Shown: positions 53,436 through 63,535, numbered from the stretch's first letter. The stretch is DNA of 64,000 nt from Acanthosepion lycidas (GCA_963932145.1 OZ010590.1:59173789-59237788); one strand, 5' to 3'. The notes: generated by a model not told the origin, from the letters alone. A program made the numbers and translations.

Positions 53436-54545
53436 CTACGGAAGGTTGCTGAATAGATTAATCACACAAAGGTTGGTAATGAACGATAATACTTAGGACA
53501 TGAATAACACATATAAGATTCGCCAATGACATGCAGAAGGAGTAGTCAACTGTTAGAAGTGAGTCAAGTGAATTCCACAATGAATCTCCAGATGCAGACC
53601 AACATACAGTATTTACTACTGTATTTATGTGAATGGAGACATACCCATTATCATCCGTAGGTATGCTACAACAATTTAACAATACAGTTAACCATAACAC
53701 CACCTGCATATCAAGTTTTTCATTATTTAACAGCTCTGTTAACTATTAAACCACCTATATATCAAGTTCTGAATGGAAAATATAAACAAACTGAACAACC
53801 AACATTCACTAAGACACGATAAAACTAATAAATGCAAAAACAGAAATTTGAGCAAAATACCATCTCTTTAGGAATAATGACAAAACAATCTCAAGATGAC
53901 TGGTAGTGGGACTATGTAAAAAGTTTGTACCTAAAATCATCCTGTTTTTGTCATAGGATCGCATTAGGAGTGCTTAGTGTTAATTAACTTGATAACTCAA
54001 TTCAGAGAGATCAGTCGTGTATTATGATGTTAGAATAGATGTTGTATACAATTTACAGTAGGCATCAAGGAAGCCAGAGGTTTGACCTGAGGTCACTCCC
54101 TGTTGCTGAGTGTGGAATCACATGATCTCACACCTTCATCCAGTTTGCAGGAATGGGAAAGATTTTATAATATATGTAATTATATAAACAAGTGCAGCAC
54201 AGAGTCTTGAGCAGTCTCTCCCACATCATCGACAGAATGTAAGGTCCATGTATTGAACCTGGGGCTTGTAGTACCACAGACTGATCAAGAGTAACTGATT
54301 CAAGTTTTGTGTTATCATTTAATTGACACACATGTTTCATTACACTTGATAGTATATTAATCAGTATCAAATCAATGTCAGAATTGGTACTGTACTACTA
54401 AAATGCTATGTCCTATCCATACATAATTGATCGTGGCTCTCCATAGATTCTGTGAATTTATTATCTGGGAGTTTTCATGCATTTTGGGATAAAAAATAAT
54501 GGAATGTTTTCCTATTATATTGTCCAGTTTGGAATTCTCAGTTTT
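53436..54545. other. Unassigned sequence
   Basis: About 1.1 kb with no recognised gene. The frames at 53458-53709, 54128-54370 and 54378-54560 (minus) lack motifs. A short duplication (AACCATAACACCACCTGCAT and TTAAACCACCTATATATCAA) is visible at 53690-53770. Confidence 0.4.
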
Positions 54546-55030
54546 GTTTCTGATTGACACCCAAGGTTAGAGATCTCAGTCTACCCTACTATTTAGCACA
54601 TAACTAAGGTGAGAAGGGATGTGTGTTGTGGTGTAACAGATATCAGTTCGAAGTGAGAACTTGTAGAGCTGAGTTTGAGTTCCCGTTGAGAGCATTAGAT
54701 TCACTTACGCACAAAATACCGTTGGGAAAGTTATGAATCCATCTCTTCTCTTTGCAGCTATGGGTTGAATAGCAGGAAAGACTGGGTTGGCAACCAGTCT
54801 CCCACAGAAAGAAATGGCAACTTACTGTGGGAACAAATCTGCCTCGTCAGTCATGTATCGTATGTTATATGACCGCCCAAGCGTATGCCACTTAATTGAC
54901 TGACTGAAGGTGAGAAGAAACAGGTTCATGCTTTTTCCAAAGGCATTTTTGCAAAAAGGAACACAGGAGACTAAATTGGAATTTGAACTCAACAATTTCA
55001 CTTTTTACAGTGATAGCTATCACACTACAT
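54546..55030 (-). mobile_element. SINE-A copy interrupted by another SINE
   Basis: 54546-54616 (TTAGAGATCTCAGTCTACCC, TACTATTTAGCACATAACTA) and 54907-55030 (GAGAAGAAACAGGTTCATGC, TTGGAATTTGAACTC, GTGATAGCTATCACAC) are two halves of one reverse SINE-A, split by 54617-54906. Confidence 0.85.
54617..54906 (+). mobile_element. SINE-A nested insertion with 11-bp target duplication
   Basis: Sense copy with a head region (GTTGTGGTGTAACAGATATC), GAGTTTGAGTTCCC near the B-box position, AATAGCAGGAAAGACTGGGT, GAAAGAAATGGCAACTTACT and CTGCCTCGTCAGTCATGTAT. It is flanked by AAGGTGAGAAG at 54606-54616 and 54907-54917, which fixes its ends to about 290 bp. Confidence 0.88.
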
Positions 55031-55074
55031 ACACATCCCAAAATTAGCAACTTTTTAAAAAAAAATGATTCTGA

Positions 55075-55500
55075 TAGTAAAGTTAGAAGAAAAATGTCAG
55101 ATATGTGACATGCTGTTTAAGATACAACTGAATCGCAAGTAGATGTTTGCACAGTTTATGAAGAAGGTACTGTAAATGATCAAATATGTCACAAGTGGTT
55201 TGCAAAATTTTATCCAAGACATTTATCACTAACCATTGTCCACCATTGGGTAGACCAGTTCATTTTGATAGCAATTAAAGAATAATCTGCATTTTACAAT
55301 TTTGAAGAGAGCCAGCATAAGCCAAATACCTAGATGAAGCAATGAAAATCTTTTGCATCAGCTTGTTTATGTCAGTCACTTTGATGTGTGGCATCCGGAT
55401 ATATTAAGCAAATAATAATAATTGGCTGTATTTTGTGTACAATTTGTGGCTTAAATAGAATGAAAATGGTCCATTTATAAATACATCAATGGAATGAAAA
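55075..55500 (+). mobile_element. Mariner transposase N-terminal fragment
   Basis: The frame near 55140-55265 reads VDVCTVYEEGTVNDQICHKW and FAKFYPRHLSL. This matches the mariner N-terminal helix-turn-helix series (C-VYGEG-V-DRTCQKWFAKFRAGDFSL, family knowledge). The 55345-55400 part gives LLHQLVYVSHFDVWHPD. The C-terminal catalytic domain is missing. Confidence 0.72.
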
Positions 55501-55542
55501 TGATATAGCCAAAAAAAATGAACTGTCATTAAAAGGAGCAAT

Positions 55543-55544
<2 letters not shown>

Positions 55545-55593
<49 letters not shown>
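55545..55593. repeat. (TA)n microsatellite
   Basis: Perfect TA run ending in GCGCGTGTATGTG. Confidence 0.97.
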
Positions 55594-55599
<6 letters not shown>

Positions 55600-55639
55600 G
55601 TATGTGTATGGGAAAAAAGTCTGCCTCGTCATATATACA

Positions 55640-55659
55640 TATTTATATATATATATATG

Positions 55660-55721
<62 letters not shown>
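55640..55721. repeat. (TA)n microsatellite
   Basis: TA with TG interruptions. It abuts a LINE-A tail. Confidence 0.97.
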
Positions 55722-55723
<2 letters not shown>

Positions 55724-56480
55724 GCATTTCACCGCAAGCAAGTTGGGAGTGCCACTAGCACGCAAGGGCTTAAGAGAATAAAAGTAAAGAAGGGTGTTTG
55801 AGGAAAGGATATAGAGAAGGACGGGCGTCTTGATCAAGACAACAGAAGATGTCGATTGACATTGCATTTAAATATTTGAAGATTATAGCTATCAGGGTAG
55901 AAAGTAAGAGAAGCTGTTGGGGTAGAAGAGGCAGTTACATTTAACTGTTTTGACAGTGAAAGCGTGGGACCGAGATGCCAACCTAGTAGCATGCTTAAAT
56001 TCATGCAGTTGAGGTACCAGTGAAAGTAGCTCAGCATAGCAGTTGCCATAAAAATATTTGTAGAAAAGACCGAGGGAAACAATATCACATTTCTGAGAAC
56101 GTGACTGTACTCAGGACCTATCACATTACATATCCGTCTTTAGATTTGTTTGAGAACCTCCAGATGAACTGCAGTGGCACCAGACCATATATGGCAACAG
56201 TATTCAATGAAAGGACGTATTGTAGATTTTTAGATTTGAAGGATGGATTCAGACAAGAAAGACCTTCTGGTGCGGCACAAATAACCAACTTTCCTTGCAG
56301 TAGATAAAGCTATTGATTCAATGCAGTTGTCCCACCTAAGGCGCAGTGAGACGCTCTCGTGGAGTTGAGCATCAGCCGTGTTGATAGGGGGCAGGTTAGG
56401 TTTCTCTGCCCCGATCGACCACAGATTGGAGGTCCTTTTCGAGACAAACGGCCAGGTTAGCTTTGTCAGCAATGCCTGAT
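55722..56480 (-). mobile_element. LINE-A RT C-terminus and 3' end, longest coding part
   Basis: Minus strand: the 56472-56230 frame carries the post-RT part: KLTWPFVSKRTSNLWSIG, LHESVSLRLRWDNCIESIAL and ARKVGYLCRTRRSFLSESIL. A second frame (56124-55834) has MIGPEYSHVLRNVILFPSVF, STNIFMATAM, LSLSKQLNVTASSTPTASL and NLQIFKCNVNRHLL. Between them the nucleotide sequence encodes the CHIWSGA-type box in another frame. The trailer has the complement of TTCACCGCAAGCAAGTTGGG. Two or more frameshifts, no catalytic core. Confidence 0.85.
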
Positions 56481-56504
56481 TTAATATTTATATATTGTCA
56501 CGTC

Positions 56505-56793
56505 ACGAGTTCTGTAACCCATCAGGTTGAGTGGGGCGCCGCAGTGATAGTAGTGGATGTGTATAGGGCAAGAGCCTATCTCTCTTCAAGCTGGGTTTGA
56601 ATGCTGTTTCCCTTCTTCTAGACCGGTTGCTACGCAAGATTGCAAATGTCAGTCTGCCCTGTTATTAACCCTGAACTAGGCAGGGTGGAGTTAGATTCAT
56701 AGATGTTCAAGAGTATTTGCGCGTAAGGTATTGTAATGGCTTCAGCTTATATTTGAATGCGGCACACCAATCCTACATTCCACGTCAATAACA

Positions 56794-56795
<2 letters not shown>
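56505..56795 (-). mobile_element. SINE-A copy
   Basis: GAATGCTGTTTCCCTTCTTC, CTAGACCGGTTGCTACGCAA, GTCAGTCTGCCCTGTTATTA, GTAAGGTATTGTAATGGCTT and ATATTTGAATGCGG (weak B box). It ends at (TA)n. Confidence 0.75.

Positions 56796-56800
<5 letters not shown>

Positions 56801-56862
<62 letters not shown>
56801..56862. repeat. (TA)n microsatellite
   Basis: About 31 repeats at the SINE-A head side. Confidence 0.98.
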
Positions 56863-56865
<3 letters not shown>

Positions 56866-57049
56866 GTAGGTATATGTATATTTATTAATATATATTTCTT
56901 AGCTCTGTCTAACCACATCAAGCACTATTATGTCTACACTGCTTGGCAAAATTTGGTGATTATTTATTTGCTTAGCTGTGTATACACGCCAGCACACGTG
57001 TATACAGCTGCTAATATCTAGTTATTTCATTCACCTAGCCCTATACATA

Positions 57050-57070
57050 TCTCTATCTATAAAAGGCAGG

Positions 57071-57128
<58 letters not shown>

Positions 57129-57829
57129 AACGAATGAAAGGCCATAATTTTCGACGGATTTGCACCAAAATTTACATGCACATGCTCCAAGTTAGTGGGA
57201 ACTGCAAAGACCGACTTTGCATTTCCCAACTCCCATCAATAGTGGAAATAATCGATTTTTCATGCTTCTACGGCAGTTTTCATGTAGTTTGCGGCCATTT
57301 GCTACTGGCCAGAGTGAGAGCCTATAGCTGGCTGCCACGAATAGGCAGGAAGATTCTATTGGCCAGCGTGAGAGCCAACAGCGGACTGACACGAATGTTA
57401 ACTAGCATGCTAACATGCAAAAAAAATCAATAGCTGCATTCATCACAAGTGGGAAAAATTTAAATCTGCATGGCACTTTACTCTAATTGGCTCATTCGCT
57501 TGCTTAAACTCAACGTTCATTCTGATTCCGCAGAACTGGGTTGAGTGTGAAAAAGTAGTTTTGTTAACATTCTTTTTTCATTCGGTTTTTCCAGTTACGA
57601 GTCCTTTTTTAAAGCTGATCGTTTTGAGTTCATTTTGTTTAGTTCTTTTTTCGTAACAGGTTTAATGTTTAGTATAGAGCTTAGAAAAAAATTGCGGTGT
57701 GAGATAGGCAACAAGTAAGGCAGGTAGCAACATCAGCATGGCAAAGGGCATTCCTTTAAAGGCAAGGAAGGGCAAAAATATATTCAAGTGATAGCGATTG
57801 CTGCATGCAACGCCGGGCCATGCTGCTAG
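57050..57829 (+). mobile_element. Non-autonomous Helitron-like element, copy 2
   Basis: Begins TCTCTATCTATAAAAGGCAG at 57050 after A, and ends GGCCATGCTGCTAG at 57829 before T. It matches the reverse complement of 3233-4010 over essentially its whole length, including TTGCACCAAAATTTACATGC, TCTATTGGCCAGCGTGAGAG and CATTCACTCTAATTGG-type blocks. It differs mainly by a (GT)n tract expanded to about 56 bp at 57071-57126. There is no Rep/helicase reading frame. Possible terminal hairpin: GCATG with CATGC around AACGCCGGG. Confidence 0.68.
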
Positions 57830-57904
<75 letters not shown>

Positions 57905-57911
57905 GCGTGTT
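57830..57911. repeat. (TA)n(TG)n compound microsatellite
   Basis: Starts directly at the Helitron 3' end; the first T is the T of its A|T target. Confidence 0.97.
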
Positions 57912-57955
57912 TAAGCAGCAAATTCTCTTTTAGACATGTCTGATTGAATAAATTA
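57912..57955. repeat. Short interspersed block, also at 46175-46215
   Basis: AGCAGCAAATTCTCTTTTAG and ACATGTCTGATTGAATAAAT are the complement of ATTCAGTCAAACATGTCTAA and AGAGAATTTGCTGCCTA at 46178-46214. Both copies lie next to (TA)n. Confidence 0.7.
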
Positions 57956-58098
57956 CGGACATGAATAAAATCCGTTCATACTCACGGATATCCTTCCATG
58001 TATTGATGTTAAAAGATGAGAGAAATGTGTTATAGTTGTTTAAATTTCTTTTATTTTCATTTCCCAAGTACTTTCGATCTCTTTCCAAGATCATCTTC

Positions 58099-58181
58099 AT
58101 ACGTATACTAATGAACAACATATAGTTTTGTACCACTTGCACAGTGGTACAAAACTATATGTTGTTCATTAGTATACGTAT
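58099..58181. repeat. Perfect palindrome, 38-bp arms
   Basis: ATACGTATACTAATGAACAA and the following 18 bp (to GTACCAC) are mirrored exactly on the other side of a 7-nt centre (TTGCACA), ending at 58181. Confidence 0.95.
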
Positions 58182-58250
58182 TTATATAAAGATTTGCGTT
58201 GCTATTTATTACCGTAATTTTTTCATTATGCTTTTATGCATCTACTTGTG

Positions 58251-58252
<2 letters not shown>

Positions 58253-58290
<38 letters not shown>
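58253..58290. repeat. (TA)n microsatellite
   Basis: Left flank of a small hairpin. Confidence 0.97.
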
Positions 58291-58294
<4 letters not shown>

Positions 58295-58374
58295 ATAGTG
58301 ATAGAGGTCAGTTTTATGCTTAAACGCATGGCTTGACTGCGTTTAAGCAGGGAACACACTATCATCGCTGGTCC

Positions 58375-58377
<3 letters not shown>
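58291..58377. mobile_element. Small hairpin element between (TA)n tracts
   Basis: The left GATGATAGTG and TGCTTAAACGCA are complementary to the right TGCGTTTAAGCA and CACTATCATC. The left arm resembles the ATGCTTAAATGCAATCA part of the palindromic MITE family, so it may be a related subfamily. Confidence 0.7.

Positions 58378-58447
<70 letters not shown>
58378..58447. repeat. (TA)n(TG)n compound microsatellite
   Basis: Right flank of the small hairpin. Confidence 0.97.
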
Positions 58448-58448
<1 letters not shown>

Positions 58449-59205
58449 TTATACTGGAGGAGCCCTCACCTATCATCACCTAAAAACCAGATAATTGATT
58501 CAAACAAGTGATTAGTCCAGTTGATACCACTAAGATGAACTAAAGGTAGTCATCAACAAAACGTGACTAGAATTCGTTATGAAAAATGCATAATATTGCA
58601 ATGGGATAACTCTACATTATATGTTTCTTTGGTGACCAGGCAAAAAACTGTTACATCTTGGCCGAGAAGTTTTAATTTATTTGCGGTAGATTAGATTACG
58701 TTTTATTCCGGTCTTCATAGAAATGTACCAATGATCTTCCTGTGTGTTTCACTCTTTTGCATGTCAGTGTCAGCATTTTTGGGATGTATGTCTGGAATTA
58801 ATTTACACGTGTTCTTTTGGTGTCACCATTTGTAGCGAACAGAAATCCTGTTCCCATGGTTACAAATTGTAAAGTAATTTCCAAGCCACAACGCGTGATG
58901 TAAATGGCGACGAATCAATGTAAAATGCAAGACTCGACTTTTAATTACATTACATGCAAAAAGCTTTGTTGTGTCTGATGTTTGCAAGTATAAATCAATG
59001 TTCTTTTTATAATATAACATTTTATTTAAAATATTCATAAAAACAACAAGTGAGAAAATTCACGAAAATTAGGTTCCCTAGTGAATTAAAGCATTGGTTC
59101 GTAAATTTGGTGGCATAGTAATTATGAGTTCAATCCCAGGGTCGGTACTGATTTAGACCCTGTGGAGACAGGGCAAGCAATATCGGAGAAGTAATAAATA
59201 AGAAT
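58448..59205. other. Mostly unassigned, with a tRNA-like shard
   Basis: TATGAGTTCAATCCCAGG at 59125-59142 is B-box-like, and GACCCTGTGGAGACAGGGC (59156-59174) forms a small stem. Probably a SINE piece. No gene. Confidence 0.4.
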
Positions 59206-59435
59206 TAGAAGAGATATCCCTAGAAATAGACAGTGAAAGGAGAAGAATCTATCCGCATATATTAAATATAAAGGCTTAAGTTCGATAGCGAGAAGAACTA
59301 AGCATCAAGTGTAAGGAGACAGAATCTATGTTTGTCAGCAAAAAAAAAAAAAAAAAGAAAAGAGAAAAAAAAGAGCCCAACATGAGAATTACAACTTGGA
59401 GATACTAAAGTCAAGCAGGTACAAAGAAGTAAATA

Positions 59436-60531
59436 CCGTATTTGACGACATATAGGATGCACAAATGTATAAGACGCACCCCATTTTCAACAGGGCAAAT
59501 CAACAAAAAATTAGTAATTAGTAAAATCATTAGTAAATGGTACAGCCTAGGCTATATTTATGTGGTATTATTTTGGTTAAACAAGTCATGATTACAATTA
59601 AATGAAAAATAATAGGAAAAAAAGAACACGAGCTTATAAAATCTTTATTATGTCCAAAAGTAAGAAAACAAAATAAAAATTAAAAAGTAATTATTACAAC
59701 TGAGCAAAATAATAGTTACCATTAAAATTCAGTCAAAAACTTTCCTTTATATGATCTGTACAATCTGCGTCTTGTCAACGTCTTAGTGGAATAATTAGGA
59801 TATATTAATTTAACATTAAATTTTCTAATTTTACTAAAATGACGTGTCAGAAATTTTTTTAAATATTTTTAAAATCGATAAATTTGTGTTTGTTTACAAA
59901 TTTCTTAAAATTAAGAAAATGGCGGGTTTTTTGAAAATTTAAAAATTTAAAATTAAATTTGACATTCCAATGTATATAGTTTCTATCTGAAATATACCAG
60001 AATTGTTTACTTAATGGAAATAATAAATTTAATGATTCAACTTTCAAGTAAAACTAAAATGAAATATTCAAGCATATTTTTTCATTTTAAAAAATGCATT
60101 TTAAACTTAGGTATCGATAATTTATGCCGAAAAAGTGGAGGTACCTATATGATATAACAATTCTGATTGTATTTATACCAATGCAACCGGGAGTTATCGT
60201 AAGAAAAATATTAATGAAAGAAATATATTTTAGAAATGTATAATTTGAATTTATTACGTATAATTTTAGTGAAACAAAGTACTAATATAAAACGTGATGA
60301 AATTAATATAATGTATATTATTAATGATAACACTTTTTAACCTGCATAATAGTCTTTTAAATAATGAAAACAGTTACGTAAAAGTTACTCTAAAGCTCAG
60401 AGGAGTTGCCAGGAAGCTAATTTCGGCCGACTATCGCGAATTTTAAAACTACATATGCATATAAGACGCAGGGGAAGTTTAAAAGATATTTTTGGTAAAA
60501 GAAAGTGCGCCTTATATGCCATCAGATACGG
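59436..60531. mobile_element. 1096-bp non-autonomous DNA transposon with TA target duplication
   Basis: Inverted ends CCGTATTTGACGACATATAG and, complemented, CCGTATCTGATGGCATATAA, followed by subterminal AAGACGCACC/GCGTCTTATATG repeats. It is flanked by TA at 59434-59435 and 60532-60533. Removing it with one TA rejoins the LINE reading frame without shift, which proves the insertion site. No transposase frame. The TA duplication suggests the Tc1/mariner supergroup, but the family is not identified. Confidence 0.85.
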
Positions 60532-61118
60532 TATCTAGAAAGTGTTTTAACAGAGGACGGAAATGCGACACTGAAATACAAAGGCGAATTGGGATAGCGA
60601 ACGATGCCTTCCAAAAGCTAAGCAAAGTATTAAGAAACAAGAATAAAGAATTGCAGGTGTGGATTCTTCGGCATCCACGAAATCCGAATACGCATTGGAA
60701 TAGCAAAAAATGCCTTCTAAGCGAAGTGTTAAAAAACAAGAAAATCTCGTTAAGCAAAAATAAAATATTAACTAAATGCTATATAATATCGGTCCTCCTA
60801 TATGGCAGTGAATGTTGCCAATCTCATCCCAGATGAAGAAAAGATTTGAAACAACAAAAAGGTGGTTCTACAGAATGATACTGAGAATACCATGGACTGA
60901 ACATGTGAACAATGAGTAAGTTTTAGAGAAAATGGAAATGAAATGGAGGCATATACCTAACATCAGAATGAGATTTAAAATTTCTAGCGCACTTTATGAG
61001 AAAAGAGAGATGGGAAATTTATCACTTACAGGACAAATTGAAGGAAAGAGGGACAGAGAGAATCAGTGCATAACCGACCTAACCAGCTTGTGTACATGGT
61101 TGGCAGAAACGGGATTAG

Positions 61119-61333
61119 ATGGTGGTGGCCGGCCGCTACTATTCTGTCTCCTAGGACGACTAGCCAATCCCTGTTACAGATGCCTGATCAGGCATATTTG
61201 TGTTTGTTTAACACCCACAGAGCCCACCTGTGGTTTATAATGTAACAATGCTTTAGCAGACCATAGTTACAGTTTCTGGGAGAGAGCGCATTATTTAGTG
61301 CGAGCAACAGTCTGAACAAGGCCAGTACACTCG
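61119..61333 (-). mobile_element. SINE-B tail inserted in the LINE, 8-bp target duplication
   Basis: GTTACAGATGCCTGATCAGG, GACCATAGTTACAGTTTCTG and GGAGAGAGCGCATTATTTAG match the tail of SINE-B at 8640-8740. The tRNA-like head is lost. GGGATTAG flanks it at 61111-61118 and 61334-61341. Confidence 0.82.
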
Positions 61334-61440
61334 GGGATTAGGAGAGACAGCAACAAAACAACACTTACTAATAGCTATAAAGGACAGGAAATTGTGGAGA
61401 GCTCTGATCGCCCATGTCCTAAAGAAGAAAAAGAGTTCCT

Positions 61441-61834
61441 TGATAATTCTTAGGAGATAAAAGATTTATAAGACTCAGAAGTTTAAGAAATTCAATTTTA
61501 GGTGATTTATTGCATCTATAAGTTTAACGAAATATTGAGAGAAAGGCAAAATGTAACCAAGAATAAAATAATGATAATCCATTCCGAAGATGGATATTTA
61601 TAGAGCACAGATATGGCATATTTCTCTGAGTCCTAACTTTGGTAAATATTCTGTCACAAAAACACTCCATACGAGACAAGTGACAGAAGAGTTCTCGTCT
61701 CGACCCACTTCCCAAACGCTGAGCGTTATTTTATCATTGGAGATGAAAAGGTTGTCCTTTTATATTGTAAGGTATCAATCATGTGCATATATTGGCAGAA
61801 TAGGCATTAGGAGAGAGAGTGAAAAGACTAACTT
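61441..61834. other. Unassigned sequence
   Basis: The open frames on both strands at 61524-61841 are complementary shadows without motifs. No gene supported. Confidence 0.35.
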
Positions 61835-61918
61835 AACTTAGAGCTACAAAGGACAAGGAATTGTGGAGAGCCATGATCGCTAACGTGCTGAACGGACATG
61901 GCATATAGAAGAAGACAC
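61835..61918 (+). mobile_element. RTE-type LINE 3' terminus
   Basis: GCTACAAAGGACAAGGAATT, GTGGAGAGCCATGATCGCTA and GAACGGACATGGCATATAGA. Only the last roughly 80 bp are retained. Confidence 0.8.
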
Positions 61919-62004
61919 TTGAAGACTATAGTGCACAAGGGCCGAAACGTTGTAATTACAAAAAAGATAAGGAAATTATTCTAAATGTAAATAATGTAAA
62001 TAAT

Positions 62005-62575
62005 TATTCTTTTTCTATGTGCTGTGTCCCTTCAGGACATTGGCGATCATGGCTCCCCACATTTTCCTGACCTTTGTAGCTAATAATTAATAAATTTTGT
62101 ATTTTCTTTATCTCTCGTAAAAATTGTTCCGCCATGCATTTACTCCGCCGTCCATTTTTCTGTCACTCTTGCCTTCAATATGTCCTGTGAGTATCAAATT
62201 TTCCAAGCCCTCTTTCTTCATTATGTTCCATAGAAATTCCAATTATCTCTTCCTGATTTTAAGTGTCCCTTTTGTTTCCACTGTCTCTAAAACTTCATCG
62301 TTCCTTACATGTTCGGTTCGTGGTATTCTCAACATCCTTTTATTGTTTCAAGTCTCTTCTTCATCCGTGCAGAAATTGTCCAGCATTCACTGACATATAG
62401 GGGAACTGATATTGCATAACTGTTCAATACTCTTTTCTTTGTTTCTAACGAAATTTTCCTGTTTCTTAATAATTTGCCCAGTTCTTGGAAGGTATCTGTC
62501 GCCTTCGGATTTCAGTGTCGAACTTTCCGTCCTCTGTTGAAACACTTCCCAGATATTTAAATTTTTATACTTATT
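62005..62575 (-). mobile_element. RTE-type LINE fragment
   Basis: Begins with the complement of the LINE 3' end (CCCTTCAGGACATTGGCGAT, ATGGCTCCCCACATTTTCCT). Continues antisense through TTCCAAGCCCTCTTTCTTCA, TCTTCCTGATTTTAAGTGTC, CACTGACATATAGGGGAACT and CTTTCCGTCCTCTGTTGAAA. Its tail faces the plus-strand tail at 61835-61918, making an inverted pair. Confidence 0.82.
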
Positions 62576-62749
62576 TTAATTTTGGTAAGTAGGAATATTG
62601 TTACTCATGGTTTGCTTTTATGATGCCTGTAAAAACGAAAAAGAGAAAGTAAGGGATAAACCGTAAACGTAAGAAAAAACTACCTTGTGTTTTTGCCTGT
62701 TGGAGGTTTCCGTTTTTTAATCGAATGAAGAGAACGAAAAAACTTGAGC

Positions 62750-63535
62750 GGGTAGAAAGGACAATAAAATAACATGATCCAGGAAGACAGAAGATAGCGA
62801 TTGATGTTGCATTGAATTTTTTGAAGATTGCAGGTGGCGGGGAAGCAAGAAAACGGAAGAAAGTTCCAGAATTGAGAAGGACGAGAGAAGAAAATATTAG
62901 AATCTGAACTTAGAGTTACATCTAGCTGTTTCAACAGTAAAAAGATGAGACCTTTTAACTAATCTAGTAGTACGCTTAAATTCACGCGGTCCCGGTACCA
63001 AGGAGAAGACATTATTAGAATAACTACCATGAAAATATTCTTAGAAAAAAAGCAGAAAGACGGTGATGGGAAAGGGAAATGGTAGGCCAGGATCGATAAC
63101 ATTATTTTTTGCATTATTTACATTGTTCGGACTTTTGTCATCATCTTTATTGTTCACGACGTTTGGGCCGTCGTACGCTCCGGCCTTCTTCAGGTGATTG
63201 GAATTTCGAACTGTATCCTTTATTTCGTCCACCGGAGTAGATCGTTCTAGTTCCACGTGCCATACCTCATCGGGATGTCTCAATTATCTCCCTTTAACTC
63301 AACTCTCCAAGATTTTGTTCAGACCTTTCTTTGGATTTTGTCAAGAATCTCAAGAGCACCGGATCGGACCAAACATGTCAGCAATATTAAATGGACGGAA
63401 GAATGGTCGATTTATAAATGTGCAAGATGGATTCCGATAAGAAAAATTGTCTGACACGACACTGTGAACCAACCTTCTTAGCATCAGATCTAGCAATTGA
63501 TTCAATATAATCACTCCACATTATGTCAGTAGAAA
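62750..63535 (-). mobile_element. LINE-A copy interrupted by SINE-C
   Basis: 62750-63100 carries the 3' UTR and C-terminal codons (complement of FFSRPSQFWNFLPFSCFP and TCNLQKIQCNINRYLLSS); AAATTCACGCGGTCCCGGTA is also shared with other copies. 63290-63535 carries the upstream RT part (GTTCAGACCTTTCTTTGGAT, AAGATGGATTCCGATAAGAA). SINE-C lies between them. Confidence 0.8.
63105..63285 (-). mobile_element. SINE-C body nested in LINE-A
   Basis: The minus strand reads GGCACGTGGAACTAGAACGA, GGACGAAATAAAGGATACAG, TTCGAAATTCCAATCACCTG and CGACGGCCCAAACGTCGTGA. It matches the body of SINE-C at 25490-25590 but has no tRNA-like head. The long minus-strand frame here is fortuitous. Confidence 0.75.

Larger units (their letters stand above)
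59206..61440 (+). mobile_element. RTE-type LINE interrupted by two later elements
   Basis: Three pieces of one copy. 59206-59433 holds the RT post-catalytic segment, ending with a reading equivalent to GDTKVKQVQRSK. 60534-61118 continues with YLESVLTEDG-type sequence, then RRIGIANDAFQKLSKVLRNK, an internal partial duplication, SVLLYGSECC (near 60800), and MGNLSLTGQIEGKRDRENQ (frame ending about 61100). 61334-61440 is the 3' end (AAGGACAGGAAATTGTGGAG, ATCGCCCATGTCCTAAAG). The intervening DNA is a 1.1-kb DNA transposon and a SINE. Many stops; no endonuclease or catalytic core is present. Confidence 0.85.

Noticed and set aside
53436-54545. Possible host exons in the largest repeat-poor stretches (also 36296-37924 and 20095-22325)
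   Set aside because: No open frame with recognisable motif, no plausible splice-site pairing and no codon-like composition. Without RNA evidence no exon can be supported.
57134-57433. 99-codon frame in the Helitron-like copy as a captured gene
   Set aside because: The equivalent frame is not conserved as coding in the sister copy at 3233-4010, and no known domain is visible.
63041-63283. 80-codon minus-strand frame (HPDEVWHVELERSTPVDEIK)
   Set aside because: It runs through the SINE-C body and LINE-A remnant. The same sequence at 25.5 kb is not open, so it is a chance frame.
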